DNA of 64,000 nt from Chitinophagaceae bacterium (lineage in GTDB: Bacteria > Bacteroidota > Bacteroidia > Chitinophagales > Chitinophagaceae), in NCBI GenBank assembly GCA_947454235.1, contig CANGIY010000014.1, positions 1 to 64,000 on the forward strand, given 5' to 3'. Position numbers and translations under genes: made by a program. Of this stretch, positions 1 through 9,113 are shown piece by piece. Under the pieces are notes generated by a model. That model saw nothing but the letters and a program-made list of their open reading frames with translations. It did no database searches and was not told where the DNA came from. The first letter of the stretch is position 1, and the number at the start of each line of letters is the position of its first letter.

Positions 1-174
1 AAAAAAACCTTTGGATGTTAACTTGTTGCCTTTGTATTGCTCAGGTATATCATTGATTTCCTGCAAATAAAAATCAAAGCGTTCTGATGAAGAAGTATGA
101 TTTGTAAGTTCAAAATAGTCCTTGAATGCTGAAGGGAAAATAATGTCTAATACCGTTGTAAAGGAAGAATGCAT
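1..174 (-). CDS. Transposase N-terminal domain, ISAon1-like (cut by window edge)
   Basis: Only the first 58 codons are in the window; the frame is open to base 1. The start is the ATG at 174. The peptide opens MHSSFTTVLDIIFP and contains FDFYLQEINDIP and LTSKGFF. I recognise this as the conserved N-terminal region of ISAon1-type DDE transposases of Bacteroidota, where a short N-terminal protein or domain precedes the catalytic part. The catalytic residues would lie outside the window. No terminal inverted repeat could be defined between 174 and the tRNA at 301. An intact element, a remnant and a domesticated copy cannot be told apart. The family call rests on remembered sequence patterns. Confidence 0.5.
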   Translation of the reverse strand, partial: MHSSFTTVLDIIFPSAFKDYFELTNHTSSSERFDFYLQEINDIPEQYKGNKLTSKGFF

Positions 175-255
175 GACACTAATTTACAACAACTATTTGT
201 TCTGACCCACAGGTTTTGTTCCTGATCCGAGAAGGGTCGGGGATGAGGTGGACAC

Positions 256-284
256 AAAAAAGCGGAGTGCTCTTTGCACCCCGC
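256..284 (-). terminator. Rho-independent terminator of tRNA-Arg
   Basis: Read on the minus strand, an 8-bp stem (277-284 pairing with 262-269, one G-U) with a 7-base loop is followed by six T. It lies 17 bases beyond the tRNA 3' end, as expected for a monocistronic tRNA. Confidence 0.75.
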
Positions 285-300
285 TCTCACTCTGTTTTTG

Positions 301-374
301 TGATCCGGATTGGATTCGAACCAATGACCTACAGCTTAGAAGGCTGTCGCTCTATCCAGCTGAGCTACCGGACC
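301..374 (-). tRNA. tRNA-Arg (anticodon TCT)
   Basis: On the minus strand the 74 bases fold as a cloverleaf: a 7-bp acceptor stem GGTCCGG/CCGGATC with one G-U pair, a D-arm, anticodon stem ACAGC/GCTGT with loop CTTCTAA, and a T-arm with GGTTCGAATCC. The anticodon is TCT, which reads AGA, hence arginine. CCA is not encoded. A perfect promoter box lies 40 bases upstream and a terminator follows, so it is a single-gene unit. Confidence 0.95.
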
Positions 375-413
375 AATAGCTCATTTCCTGAAGTTTTACC
401 TTCAAAAGGAGTG

Positions 414-421
414 CAAAGGTA
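414..421 (-). promoter_or_regulatory. -7 promoter element of tRNA-Arg
   Basis: Minus-strand TACCTTTG is a perfect match to the Bacteroidota TAnnTTTG box, 40 bases upstream of the mature tRNA 5' end. Confidence 0.6.
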
Positions 422-510
422 ATAAAAAAATGATTTCCTGAAACCCGTGCCAAAGAAAAGTAGAAAGATAAATTTTTACTCAATTTTAAGCGGTTGGGTG
501 GGGGAGATGC

Positions 511-1416
511 CTACTTTTTAACGTCTTCTGTTGGGGCTTCACCGTCTTTCAAATCCTGGATAGGCAGAATGTTGGTTTTGAAGTTCCACATGCCGTCGTT
601 CCAGTAGAAAGCATTGTATTGCCCGCTAGGCACAAATGTATATTTACGATTCGGGTCGTTGATTTGAGAAGTGAGGTCGTCACAAACAATAATGCTCTTT
701 TCTTTGTCCCAATTCAAAGTTACAGAAACACCTTTTTTATACTCTAACAGAAAACGATTGATAGGTTGCCCCTTCATAGTTTTAGAACCAATTCCAATAA
801 TAGGTGCCCCAAAAGTGATACCGTTTTCAGTAACAATAATAGGGTCCATTATTTTTCTGTTCACCGTAGGGCTGGCCTCGCTGAAACCTAAACATGTGTA
901 AACTCGACCACCATTGTAGTCGGTAGCTAAGATGCGGTAGTACAATGCCCCCATCCATTTGCCACCCGTGAGTATGCTGTCCTCGGCGCCTTTTTCGAGT
1001 TTTGCGCTGTAATCTGAAAGTCCGAATAATTTGAGTTTTTGGCTCGGTAACTGAACTGCTCCGTAATAGCGCTTATTGATTGAATTATAATCAATCATCC
1101 AGTTGAAAATCCTGAAGGCGCTGTCGTCGGAATAAATGATGCTGATTTTATCGGCAATCTTGCTAAAAGGGTAGATGTAAGAATTATCGCAACGAAGTGC
1201 TTTTACCAGTTGCTTGATTAGCCTTTCACTGTAACCTACGTGCGACTCGGGTAAGTACGCATTGTATATCGAATCGATAGTTATGAGCATACTGTCTTCC
1301 ATAATGCGCATTTTCTCAATATCAGGTGGTGCAATTTCCTGCGCGTTCAGTTTGCTGCCCGATTGAAAAACAAATAAAGAGAACAGGGCAATAATAGTAG
1401 CTGAAATTCTGTACAT
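511..1416 (-). CDS. Exported protein of unknown function
   Basis: This 301-aa protein starts with a Sec signal peptide (hydrophobic residues about 6-20, then GSKLNAQ before a likely cleavage site near 25). The mature part is soluble, mixed alpha/beta, with no repeat, metal motif or C-terminal sorting domain I can recognise. It ends in a short charged tail. It is likely periplasmic or surface-associated. The ATG at 1416 is supported by a -7 box 22 bases upstream. It stands alone between the tRNA and divergently read envelope genes. I do not recognise the family and assign no function. Confidence 0.75.
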   Translation of the reverse strand: MYRISATIIALFSLFVFQSGSKLNAQEIAPPDIEKMRIMEDSMLITIDSIYNAYLPESHVGYSERLIKQLVKALRCDNSYIYPFSKIADKISIIYSDDSAFRIFNWMIDYNSINKRYYGAVQLPSQKLKLFGLSDYSAKLEKGAEDSILTGGKWMGALYYRILATDYNGGRVYTCLGFSEASPTVNRKIMDPIIVTENGITFGAPIIGIGSKTMKGQPINRFLLEYKKGVSVTLNWDKEKSIIVCDDLTSQINDPNRKYTFVPSGQYNAFYWNDGMWNFKTNILPIQDLKDGEAPTEDVKK

Positions 1417-1438
1417 GTGTCTTAAACCTTTCCAAAGC

Positions 1439-1446
1439 CAAACCTA
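1439..1446 (-). promoter_or_regulatory. -7 promoter element for the 511-1416 gene
   Basis: Minus-strand TAGGTTTG matches TAnnTTTG, 22 bases from the ATG at 1416. Confidence 0.5.
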
Positions 1447-1478
1447 AACATTTTTATGTTAAAAACAGAATAAAGAAA

Positions 1479-1486
1479 TACATTTG
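1479..1486 (+). promoter_or_regulatory. -7 promoter element for the small lipoprotein-like gene
   Basis: TACATTTG matches TAnnTTTG, 26 bases before the GTG at 1513. Confidence 0.45.
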
Positions 1487-1512
1487 TTCGCTGTGGTAAC
1501 CAGTGTTTTTGG

Positions 1513-1803
1513 GTGGCTACCAGTAAAGTTTTACAAGTGCATTTTAAATTAGTAGCTATAGCAGGTTTGTTTTTTGTTGTTGGTACGGGTTGCAATAATG
1601 CCACCCGGCGCACCGATATTATGCAAGCATGTGTAGGTAGCAAGTTGAAAGATGTGGTGGGTAGCCAAAAGATAGAGCCTTGCTGTAAAGAACTGACCGA
1701 ATATGTACTTTCTAAAAATGTTGGCGAACAATCGTTCGCTACATTCGATTCGTTGTTGAAAGACACTTTATTGACTAAAATTGTTGATAAGTACGGCAAG
1801 TAA
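1513..1803 (+). CDS. Small putative lipoprotein
   Basis: This is a short protein of 96 aa from GTG 1513, or 88 aa from the in-frame GTG at 1537. There is no in-frame ATG near the N-terminus. Starting at 1537 gives MHFKLVAIAGLFFVVGTGC, a short charged start, a hydrophobic core and a cysteine, which resembles a lipoprotein signal, although GTGC is a poor lipobox. The rest is small and charged, with further Cys at the CC pair in IEPCCKEL. A perfect -7 box upstream supports expression. The opposite strand carries a longer open frame (1422-1862), but the promoter and signal sequence favour this strand. The function is unknown. Confidence 0.5.
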   Translation: MATSKVLQVHFKLVAIAGLFFVVGTGCNNATRRTDIMQACVGSKLKDVVGSQKIEPCCKELTEYVLSKNVGEQSFATFDSLLKDTLLTKIVDKYGK

Positions 1804-1891
1804 TTGAGGTGCAATTGACTTTCAAGGTGGCTATACAGTAAGTGTGGGATAAAATTCATCATTAAAAATTAGCTTCGAAACACTTATTTAT

Positions 1892-1899
1892 TATTTTTG
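1892..1899 (+). promoter_or_regulatory. -7 promoter element for the 1918 gene
   Basis: TATTTTTG is a perfect TAnnTTTG box 18 bases before the ATG at 1918. It overlaps the TTG at 1897, which rules that codon out as the start. Confidence 0.6.
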
Positions 1900-1917
1900 T
1901 CCTCATCAACAATTGGT

Positions 1918-2787
1918 ATGTTCAAAACCATTCGCCTAAAAGCATCAAAAGTACTTAGTTCTATCTGTGCCGTTGTTGCACTGCTCGCTGTTGCGCAAGA
2001 GTCACACGCATTTGGTCGCCATTCACGCTTTGAAATTGGCTATTCTTATGTAATGGCTACCGGTGAGTATAAAGGTATCGCGCCCATATACGGTTCCGAC
2101 TACAAGTCATTACTTCGTGATTCAACTGTTAAGATAAATGTAAATGCATATTATGGGCTTGGCGCATATATGAACATTAACTTCCCCTTGCGTAAATTAA
2201 CCAATAACAGCACTATTTCTTTGAGCTTAGGAGCTGTTTATCAAGAATATCTGTGGTTGCACCTAAACCCTGTCTTTAAGACAGATGGTTCAATTTTAGA
2301 TGATGAAAGTCTTAACCCATTAGGTGGCGACTTAGTTGGTGCGACATTGAAATTAGGTGTACCTATCAGTCTCGACTATAAAGTAGGTGCCGATGCGCTT
2401 TGTAAAAGGAATCCGCACTTTGGCTTTACCGGTGGTGTTGGTTTGATGCCTCAGGTTGATATGTCTGCAATGGGGTATACAGGTACAAATCCTGCGTATT
2501 CTGATATCAGTGCAGGTATTACTACAGCAGTTAAACCATTTGTGAAAGGTGAGTTTTCATTCTTCTTAGGTATTTGCTTCAAAGTGAAAGTATTGTACAG
2601 TTTTGGTTCTATTCCATTAATTGACCATACTAAAAACGTATTGAACACGAATAGTCCGTTTACGCTCACCGAAAAATCAAATATTACAACATCGGTAGGT
2701 ATTTTACCATTCTCTTTTTTATGGAGAAAGAAAAAATGGTTCAATGAATACGAAACCAAGTACGAAATTCACGAGAATTATAACTAA
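1918..2787 (+). CDS. Putative outer-membrane beta-barrel protein
   Basis: This 289-aa protein runs from ATG 1918. The in-frame TTG at 1897 lies inside the promoter box. Residues about 1-32 form a signal peptide ending near SHAFG. The mature part is rich in alternating hydrophobic and aromatic stretches with glycine turns (for example FEIGYSYVMATGEY and VNAYYGLGAYMNINFP), typical of a small outer-membrane beta-barrel. There is no TonB box, plug or T9SS tail. A strong terminator follows at once, so it is transcribed alone. The substrate and exact family are unknown. Confidence 0.65.
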   Translation: MFKTIRLKASKVLSSICAVVALLAVAQESHAFGRHSRFEIGYSYVMATGEYKGIAPIYGSDYKSLLRDSTVKINVNAYYGLGAYMNINFPLRKLTNNSTISLSLGAVYQEYLWLHLNPVFKTDGSILDDESLNPLGGDLVGATLKLGVPISLDYKVGADALCKRNPHFGFTGGVGLMPQVDMSAMGYTGTNPAYSDISAGITTAVKPFVKGEFSFFLGICFKVKVLYSFGSIPLIDHTKNVLNTNSPFTLTEKSNITTSVGILPFSFLWRKKKWFNEYETKYEIHENYN

Positions 2788-2804
2788 TTGATTATAAAAT
2801 ATTT

Positions 2805-2837
2805 AAGAGCGACCTACGGGTCGCTCTTATTATTTTT
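2805..2837 (+). terminator. Rho-independent terminator
   Basis: A perfect 10-bp stem (2805-2814 with 2819-2828) with a 4-base loop is followed by a T-rich tail, just after the stop at 2787. Confidence 0.85.
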
Positions 2838-2927
2838 GTCAATCGGGTAATTCCAAACGGTTAATAACATGTGCTGAACTATCAAATTCGGGTAGCAACA
2901 ATTGTTAAACCTTTTAACGATAATTTT

Positions 2928-2935
2928 TATCTTTG
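2928..2935 (+). promoter_or_regulatory. -7 promoter element of the sdhCAB operon
   Basis: TATCTTTG is a perfect TAnnTTTG match 42 bases before sdhC. A TTG at 2902-2904 may serve as the -33 element, though its 23-base spacing is long. Confidence 0.6.
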
Positions 2936-2977
2936 CGCCACAAAAAATTTTTAAAACTCAAAACTTAGCCGGATCGC

Positions 2978-3646
2978 ATGAACTGGAAACTGTATTTTAG
3001 TACCTCTGTTGGGAAGAAAATTCAAATGGCACTTACGGGGCTGTTTCTGATTGTTTTTCTTATTGTTCACTGTTATGTAAATGCTCAGATTTTTTACAAC
3101 GATAACGGTGTTCGTTTTACCGAAGCTGCGCACTTCATGGGCACAAACTTCTTGATTCGTGCAACCGAAATTGGTTTGTTCGGGTTTCTGATTTTGCACA
3201 TTGTGCAAGGTCTTTCGCTTTATTTTGCGAATAATTCTAAAAGGCCAAGCCGTTACGCAGTAAGTGCGGGCAACGCTACCAGCAAATGGTACAGCCGCAG
3301 CATGGCATTGTTGGGTACACTTATTTTGTTGTTCCTTGTTATGCACCTGTACAAGTTTTGGGCGCCTAACCGTTGGTCACAGCTATCAACCGGTCACGAG
3401 CTTGATTTGTATGCTGCAATGCGCGAAGAGTTCCAGATTATGTGGGTTGTAGGTGTTTACTTGTTCGGTTGCTTCTCTTTGGCATGGCACCTGGTGCATG
3501 GTTTTTACAGTGCGTTCCAAACATTGGGTTTAGGTATGCACCGTTACAAAGGAATGATTAAAGCAGTAGGTGTTGGTTTTTCAATCATCGTTCCATTGAT
3601 TTTCGCAGCAATGCCAATCGCATTCCACTTCCACATCATTAACTAA
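2978..3646 (+). CDS. sdhC: Succinate dehydrogenase cytochrome b subunit
   Basis: This 222-aa integral membrane protein is the b-type cytochrome anchor of complex II. It passes electrons from the iron-sulfur subunit to menaquinone. The N-terminus NWKLYFSTSVGKKIQMALTG and about five hydrophobic segments are typical of the single-anchor diheme form in Bacteroidota. Histidines that could ligate heme lie in the first, second, third and fourth helices (VHCYVN, LHIVQG, MHLYKF, WHLVHGFY). It is the first gene of sdhCAB, 67 bases before sdhA, with a promoter box upstream. Nothing is missing compared with homologues as I know them. Confidence 0.93.
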   Translation: MNWKLYFSTSVGKKIQMALTGLFLIVFLIVHCYVNAQIFYNDNGVRFTEAAHFMGTNFLIRATEIGLFGFLILHIVQGLSLYFANNSKRPSRYAVSAGNATSKWYSRSMALLGTLILLFLVMHLYKFWAPNRWSQLSTGHELDLYAAMREEFQIMWVVGVYLFGCFSLAWHLVHGFYSAFQTLGLGMHRYKGMIKAVGVGFSIIVPLIFAAMPIAFHFHIIN

Positions 3647-3713
3647 TTCATTCACAGGTGGTTGTTGAATCAATCAGCTTCTTAACTCTTAAAAATACTT
3701 TTGATATATAAAT

Positions 3714-5690
3714 ATGGCACTCAATTCTAAAATACCTGCGGGTCCATTAGATTCAAAATGGAAAAATTACAAGGCAACTTGTAAATTGGTTAACCCTGCC
3801 AACAAACGCTCGCTTGAAGTGATTGTAGTTGGTACCGGTCTGGCAGGCGCTTCAGCAGCGGCATCGCTCGGCGAAATGGGCTATAAAGTAAAAGCATTCT
3901 GTTTTCAGGACAGTCCGCGCAGGGCGCACTCTATTGCGGCTCAGGGCGGTATCAATGCAGCTAAAAACTACCAAAACGATGGTGACAGCACCTATCGTTT
4001 GTTCTACGATACTATTAAAGGTGGCGATTACCGTGCACGTGAAGGTAATGTTCACAGGCTTGCAGAGGTAAGTGCTAATATCATTGACCAGTGCGTTGCA
4101 CAAGGTGTTCCTTTCGCTCGTGAATACGGCGGTCTTTTGAGCAACCGTTCTTTCGGTGGTACTCAGGTTCAACGTACATTCTATGCAGCAGGTCAAACCG
4201 GTCAGCAATTGTTGATTGGTGCTTACCAAGGACTTGAGCGTCAGGTGGCAGCAGGAACAGTGCAAATGTACTCTCGTCATGAAATGCTTGAAGTTGTAAC
4301 TATCGACGGTAAAGCACGCGGTATCATTGCCCGTAACCTGGTTACAGGTGAGTTGGAGCGTCACTTCGGTCATGCAGTATTGTTGTGTACCGGTGGTTAC
4401 GGTAACGTATTCTATCTTTCTACAAACGCGATGGGTAGCAACGTAACTGCAGCATGGAAAGCGCACAGAAAAGGTGCTTTCTTCGGTAACCCATGTTTCA
4501 CGCAAATTCACCCTACTTGTATCCCTGTAACAGGCGACCACCAGTCGAAACTTACTTTGATGTCAGAATCATTGAGGAATGACGGTCGTATTTGGGTGCC
4601 AAAAGCTAAAGGCGATAATAGAAAACCTACTGATATTCCTGAAGAAGAAAGGGATTACTACCTCGAAAGAAGGTATCCTGCATTCGGTAACCTTGTACCT
4701 CGTGACGTTGCCAGCCGTGCTGCAAAAGAGCGTTGTGATGCAGGTTATGGTGTAGGTTCTTCAAAAATGGCAGTATACCTCGATTTCGCTTCTGCGATTG
4801 AGCGTTATGGTAAAGTTGAATCGAACAAACAAGGTAAACCTAATGCTTCTAAGGCTGAGATTATTGCAATGGGTAAAGATGTCGTTAAAGAAAAATACGG
4901 CAACTTGTTCGATATGTATGCAAAAATCACCGGTGAAAACCCTTACGAAGTGCCAATGCGTATTTACCCGGCGGTACACTACACAATGGGTGGCTTGTGG
5001 GTTGACTACGAATTGATGACTACCGTTCCGGGCTTGTATGCTCTTGGAGAGGCTAACTTCTCTGATCACGGTGCAAACCGTTTGGGCGCATCTGCACTCA
5101 TGCAAGGTTTGGCTGATGGTTACTTCGTAATTCCTTACACAATCGGTAACTATCTTGCTGACGATATCCGCACAAAATCAATTCCTACTGATCACCCTGC
5201 GTTTGTTGCAGCAGAAAAAGAAGTTTCTGAACGCATCAACCGTTTGATGAACATCAAGGGTAAACAAAGCGTTGAAAGCTTCCACAAGCGTTTGGGAAAA
5301 ATTATGTGGGACAAATGCGGAATGGGACGTAACGAAAAAGGTCTTAAAGAAGCAATTGAAGAGATTAAGGCTTTAAGGAAAGAATTCTACGCTGATGTTC
5401 GTATCCCTGGTGAAATCATTGGTTTCAATCCTGAGTTGGACAAAGCAGGTAGAGTGGCTGACTTCCTTGAATTGGGCGAATTGATGTGTATCGATGCATT
5501 GCATAGAAATGAAAGCTGCGGTGGTCACTTCCGTGAAGAATACCAGGAAGAAGATGGCGAAGCAAGAAGGCAAGATGATAAATACATGTACGTAGCATCG
5601 TGGGAATTCAAAGGCGATAGCCAATATGAATTACACAAAGAAAGCCTCGACTACGAAGTTGTTCACCCAAGTACTAGGAGCTATAAGTAA
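3714..5690 (+). CDS. sdhA: Succinate dehydrogenase flavoprotein subunit
   Basis: The 658-aa catalytic subunit oxidises succinate to fumarate on the cytoplasmic face of complex II. The FAD-binding motif [20 protein letters not shown] lies near residues 38-57. The flavin-attachment region follows as [18 protein letters not shown], with the histidine before SIAAQGG, and then [16 protein letters not shown] and the dinucleotide-domain end [19 protein letters not shown] are present. Length and order fit the longer Bacteroidota form. It lies in an operon with sdhC and sdhB (gaps 67 and about 50 bases). The reversible fumarate reductase activity known for some relatives cannot be judged from sequence. 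Confidence 0.96.
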   Translation: MALNSKIPAGPLDSKWKNYKATCKLVNPANKRSLEVIVVGTGLAGASAAASLGEMGYKVKAFCFQDSPRRAHSIAAQGGINAAKNYQNDGDSTYRLFYDTIKGGDYRAREGNVHRLAEVSANIIDQCVAQGVPFAREYGGLLSNRSFGGTQVQRTFYAAGQTGQQLLIGAYQGLERQVAAGTVQMYSRHEMLEVVTIDGKARGIIARNLVTGELERHFGHAVLLCTGGYGNVFYLSTNAMGSNVTAAWKAHRKGAFFGNPCFTQIHPTCIPVTGDHQSKLTLMSESLRNDGRIWVPKAKGDNRKPTDIPEEERDYYLERRYPAFGNLVPRDVASRAAKERCDAGYGVGSSKMAVYLDFASAIERYGKVESNKQGKPNASKAEIIAMGKDVVKEKYGNLFDMYAKITGENPYEVPMRIYPAVHYTMGGLWVDYELMTTVPGLYALGEANFSDHGANRLGASALMQGLADGYFVIPYTIGNYLADDIRTKSIPTDHPAFVAAEKEVSERINRLMNIKGKQSVESFHKRLGKIMWDKCGMGRNEKGLKEAIEEIKALRKEFYADVRIPGEIIGFNPELDKAGRVADFLELGELMCIDALHRNESCGGHFREEYQEEDGEARRQDDKYMYVASWEFKGDSQYELHKESLDYEVVHPSTRSYK

Positions 5691-5742
5691 TCTTCACCTT
5701 TAACCCGAAAAAAACGAAAAAAAGAGTATGCAACACTATACA

Positions 5743-6501
5743 ATGAACCTCACTCTAAAAGTGTGGAGACAAAAAAACAGTAAAAGTCAAGGCGCATTTG
5801 AAACTTTTCAGGTAAAAGATATTTCTTCTGAAATGTCATTTCTTGAAATGATTGACGTTTTGAACGAACAACTCGTTTCAGAAGGTAAAGAACCAATTGC
5901 ATTCGATCACGACTGCCGCGAAGGTATCTGCGGTATGTGTAGTATGTACATCAATGGTCGTGCACACGGTCCTTGGCATGAAACTACTACCTGCCAGTTA
6001 CACATGCGCGAATATAAAAATGGAGATACCATTGTTATTGAGCCATGGAGAGCAAGTGCATTCCCGGTTATTAAAGACCTTGCAGTTGATAGAACAGCTT
6101 TCGATAGAATTATTGCTGCCGGTGGTTATATTTCAGTTAATACAGGTAATGCGGTTGATGCAAACTGCCTGCCGGTTGAAAAACAACAAGCTGACGATGC
6201 GTTTGCTGCTGCAACATGTATTGGTTGCGGTGCATGCGTAGCTGCCTGCCCTAACGCTTCAGCAATGTTGTTCGTATCAGCTAAAGTATCGCACCTCGCG
6301 TTACTTCCACAAGGTGAGCCTGAAAGGAAAAAACGCGTTGTGAATATGATTAGCCAAATGGATACTGAAGGTTTCGGTAGCTGTACCAACATTGGTGCTT
6401 GCGAAGCTGAATGCCCTAAAGGTATCTCGTTGGAAAACATCGCTCGCCTGAACAGAGAATACATTGGTTCTATGCTTTCAGGTAGTGCAACAGGCGTTTA
6501 A
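5743..6501 (+). CDS. sdhB: Succinate dehydrogenase iron-sulfur subunit
   Basis: This 252-aa electron-transfer subunit runs from ATG 5743 ([11 protein letters not shown], the usual start of homologues); an in-frame ATG at 5728 would add five residues. The N-terminal ferredoxin domain has the [2Fe-2S] cysteines in [17 protein letters not shown] and a later C in TTCQLHM. The C-terminal domain has [12 protein letters not shown] and [14 protein letters not shown], which hold the [4Fe-4S] and [3Fe-4S] centres. It is the last gene of sdhCAB and is followed by a GC-rich terminator. Confidence 0.95.
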   Translation: MNLTLKVWRQKNSKSQGAFETFQVKDISSEMSFLEMIDVLNEQLVSEGKEPIAFDHDCREGICGMCSMYINGRAHGPWHETTTCQLHMREYKNGDTIVIEPWRASAFPVIKDLAVDRTAFDRIIAAGGYISVNTGNAVDANCLPVEKQQADDAFAAATCIGCGACVAACPNASAMLFVSAKVSHLALLPQGEPERKKRVVNMISQMDTEGFGSCTNIGACEAECPKGISLENIARLNREYIGSMLSGSATGV

Positions 6502-6522
6502 TCTGAATATTTAAATATTGGG

Positions 6523-6552
6523 CCCCGGGTTTTAAACAGCCCGGGGTTTTTC
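6523..6552 (+). terminator. Rho-independent terminator of sdhCAB
   Basis: A 7-bp GC-only stem (6523-6529 with 6540-6546) is followed by TTTTTC, 21 bases after the sdhB stop. Confidence 0.85.
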
Positions 6553-6630
6553 TTTGTTAGGCTTTGATTGTTGCCCCTTTGGTGAACAGAGGGAAAATGC
6601 TTTATTTTACGTTTTTACTTGAGACCCAAT

Positions 6631-8895
6631 ATGAGTAAACCAGTACAACAAAAGACAGGTAAGGTTGCCCCTGTAGCAAAGCCAGCATCTTCTGCTTCTG
6701 CAATTACACCACAAGGTGGGTTAATAATGGCACCTATCAAAATTTTTATGGTGGTGCTTGCCGCTGTTTCTTTCTTGCTTTACGCCAATACACTCGGACA
6801 TGGTTTTGTGCTTGATGATATCATCATGGTCAAAGACAATACCATTGTAGCAAAAGGATTTCAAGGTATCGGTGAATTACTCACTACGCCCCACATGCGA
6901 GGTTATTTGGTAGTGCCAAACGATACTTATCGCCCGTTGTCGTTAGTTATGTTTGCTATCGAAACAGGTTTGTTTGGGCAAAATGCGCATGTAAATCACT
7001 TTTTCAACGTGCTGACGTTTGTAGGTTGTGTGCTTCTTTTCTTCTGGTTCTTACACTTGTTTTTTGATGAAAAAAAGCCTGTCGTTGCTTTTATAGGTGC
7101 TTTAATATTTGCGGTCCATCCTATTCATACTGAAGTTGTTGCAAACATTAAAAGTCGAGATGAGCTATTGTGTTTCTTGTTTGCTTTTTGGGCATTGATT
7201 TTATTCCTGAAGTTTATGAAACAGGGTAAGATGATGCACCTCGTTTTAGGTAGTATCATTTTGTACCTATCTATTATATCTAAGGAGAACACGGTTGTGT
7301 TCATGGGTGTTGTGCCTGTATTGTTCTTTTTATTTAAAAATGATGATTCTGGTAGGGCTATCAAAATCACATTAGCTGCTATAATTCCTATCGTATTGTT
7401 CATCATTGTTCGCAATCGGGTTTTGACTGCTTACGATGCAAACACTTCCGGCAGTATTGAATTTATTGACAATGCATTGGTTCAGGCGCCTGATGTAATG
7501 ACAAGAATTGCAACCAGCATTTACATTTCAGGTAAGTATTTATGGATGATGTTTGTACCGTATCCTTTGGTATGCAACTATTCTTACAATGCCATTCCAT
7601 TCGTAGGTTTTGGTAATCCTGTTGTATTGGCTACAATGGCTGCTTACGGCTTCATTGTTTATTATTCTATCAACGCCATCAGAAAGAAAGAGAAAAATCC
7701 ATTTGCTTTTGCTGTGTTATTCTTCTTAATGACTATTGCATTGTTCAACAACATGTTCATCTTGATAGGTGCTGAAATGGGGGAACGTTTCTTGTTCATG
7801 GCTTCTGCCGGCGCGTGTCTGGCTATTGCTACAGCATTTGATAAGTGGTTGTTGCCAAACCTGGAAGATATTTATCTTAGTAAAAGATTCACAATGCAAC
7901 CCAAGGTTCTGGCATTGCTTGTACCGGTGGCACTCGTTTACAGCGTTATGACTTTCGCTCGTAACAAAGATTGGCGCGATAATGTTGAGCTGTACAAAGT
8001 AGATTTAGAGAAATCACCTAATGATGCTCGATTAAATTATTACCTGGGTACAGCACTGGCTGAAACTGTGTATATGGAAGAACAAGACCCGGCAAAAAGG
8101 TCAGCGATCGATGTTGAGGCCATTGGACATCTTAGAAGTTCGTTGGCAATATATTCTAAATTTTCTGAGGCAAATGCAGAATTGGGGCGCATTTTCGATC
8201 GTGAGAAGAAGTATGATTCAGCAGAATATTATGATAGAAAAGCACTGGAAATTAATCCCGGTCATGCTACTGCTACGAATAATCTTGGAAGTGTGTATTT
8301 GGCTTCGGGTAAGTATCCACAAGCTTTGGAATTGTTTAGAAAGGCTTTGACAATGAGTTTTGACCCTAGATTGGCGTACTTCAATATGGGTAAGGCCTAC
8401 AATCAGTTGAAAATGTACGATTCTGCTATCACTTGTTACCGTTATGTAGTAAATGCAAGCCCTGAGCTTCTTGATGCGGTGATGGAGTTGGGCATGGTTT
8501 ATTTCAACAAAGGCGTTTATGATTCAGCCGAAATATGCTTTAAAAAGATTGTTGCAGCTAACCCTAAAGATCCGGCTCCGATCAATAATTTGGGTGCCAT
8601 TTATTTAAATGCAAAAATGTACCCTAAAGCTATTGAACAATTCAAAGCCTGTTTGGCTGTAGATGCAAATTACATGAGTGCATATTCAAACCTTGGTAGG
8701 GCTTATTATTTCAGTGGAATGTACCCTCAGGCCATTGAAACCTTCCAGAAAGAGATTTCACTCAACAACAAGATTTTCCAGAATGTACCATATATCGCAT
8801 TGAGTTACAAGAAAATGGGTAAAATGGATGAAGCAAGGAAATGGGAGGCCGAGGCGAAGCGTTTTTATTCTAATTTTAGTTTAGCTGCTGAATAG
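6631..8895 (+). CDS. Multi-pass membrane protein with C-terminal TPR repeats (TMTC/GT-C-like)
   Basis: The 754-aa protein starts at ATG 6631 (the TTG at 6619 is unlikely). Residues about 1-35 are a cytoplasmic Ala/Pro/Lys-rich tail. Residues about 35-440 hold ten or more hydrophobic helices. After the first comes GHGFVLDDIIMVKDN, an acidic DD in the first external loop, and later TYRPLS, HPIHTEVVANIKSRDELL and MGERFLFMASAG. This layout resembles GT-C type, lipid-linked glycosyltransferases and the eukaryotic TMTC mannosyltransferases. Residues about 480-745 carry about seven TPR units (such as ATATNNLGSVYLASGKYPQA). A role in protein or envelope O-glycosylation is inferred from architecture. 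The sugar donor and acceptor cannot be told. Confidence 0.75.
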   Translation: MSKPVQQKTGKVAPVAKPASSASAITPQGGLIMAPIKIFMVVLAAVSFLLYANTLGHGFVLDDIIMVKDNTIVAKGFQGIGELLTTPHMRGYLVVPNDTYRPLSLVMFAIETGLFGQNAHVNHFFNVLTFVGCVLLFFWFLHLFFDEKKPVVAFIGALIFAVHPIHTEVVANIKSRDELLCFLFAFWALILFLKFMKQGKMMHLVLGSIILYLSIISKENTVVFMGVVPVLFFLFKNDDSGRAIKITLAAIIPIVLFIIVRNRVLTAYDANTSGSIEFIDNALVQAPDVMTRIATSIYISGKYLWMMFVPYPLVCNYSYNAIPFVGFGNPVVLATMAAYGFIVYYSINAIRKKEKNPFAFAVLFFLMTIALFNNMFILIGAEMGERFLFMASAGACLAIATAFDKWLLPNLEDIYLSKRFTMQPKVLALLVPVALVYSVMTFARNKDWRDNVELYKVDLEKSPNDARLNYYLGTALAETVYMEEQDPAKRSAIDVEAIGHLRSSLAIYSKFSEANAELGRIFDREKKYDSAEYYDRKALEINPGHATATNNLGSVYLASGKYPQALELFRKALTMSFDPRLAYFNMGKAYNQLKMYDSAITCYRYVVNASPELLDAVMELGMVYFNKGVYDSAEICFKKIVAANPKDPAPINNLGAIYLNAKMYPKAIEQFKACLAVDANYMSAYSNLGRAYYFSGMYPQAIETFQKEISLNNKIFQNVPYIALSYKKMGKMDEARKWEAEAKRFYSNFSLAAE

Positions 8896-8900
8896 AATTC

Positions 8901-8926
8901 TAAAATGTACCGTCTGGTATATTTTA
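8901..8926 (+). terminator. Possible weak terminator hairpin
   Basis: An 11-bp AT-rich stem with one G-U pair and a 4-base loop sits just after the stop at 8895. It has no T-run behind it, so termination is uncertain. Confidence 0.3.
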
Positions 8927-9113
8927 AGTGTGAAAAAATCATGTATAAAAGATTGATTTTTGAGCAATTTTTTACCAGTATTTTTCGTTGAAAATGAGTA
9001 ATGTAAGGGATTAAGATAATAAGGGAGCCAAAAAATAATTTTGTTGCATCAATGATATTTCCTTATTTTGCGTAATACATAAAACTTGGTTTTTGAAGCT
9101 AGGGGTCTGAAGC

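Noticed and set aside
1422..1862. Long minus-strand open frame opposite the small lipoprotein-like gene
   Set aside because: It has no promoter box or signal sequence, and its composition looks like antisense translation. The plus-strand gene has both a box and a lipoprotein-like start.
3852..4541. 229-codon minus-strand frame inside sdhA
   Set aside because: It is a Cys/Thr-rich shadow frame opposite a fully recognised gene.
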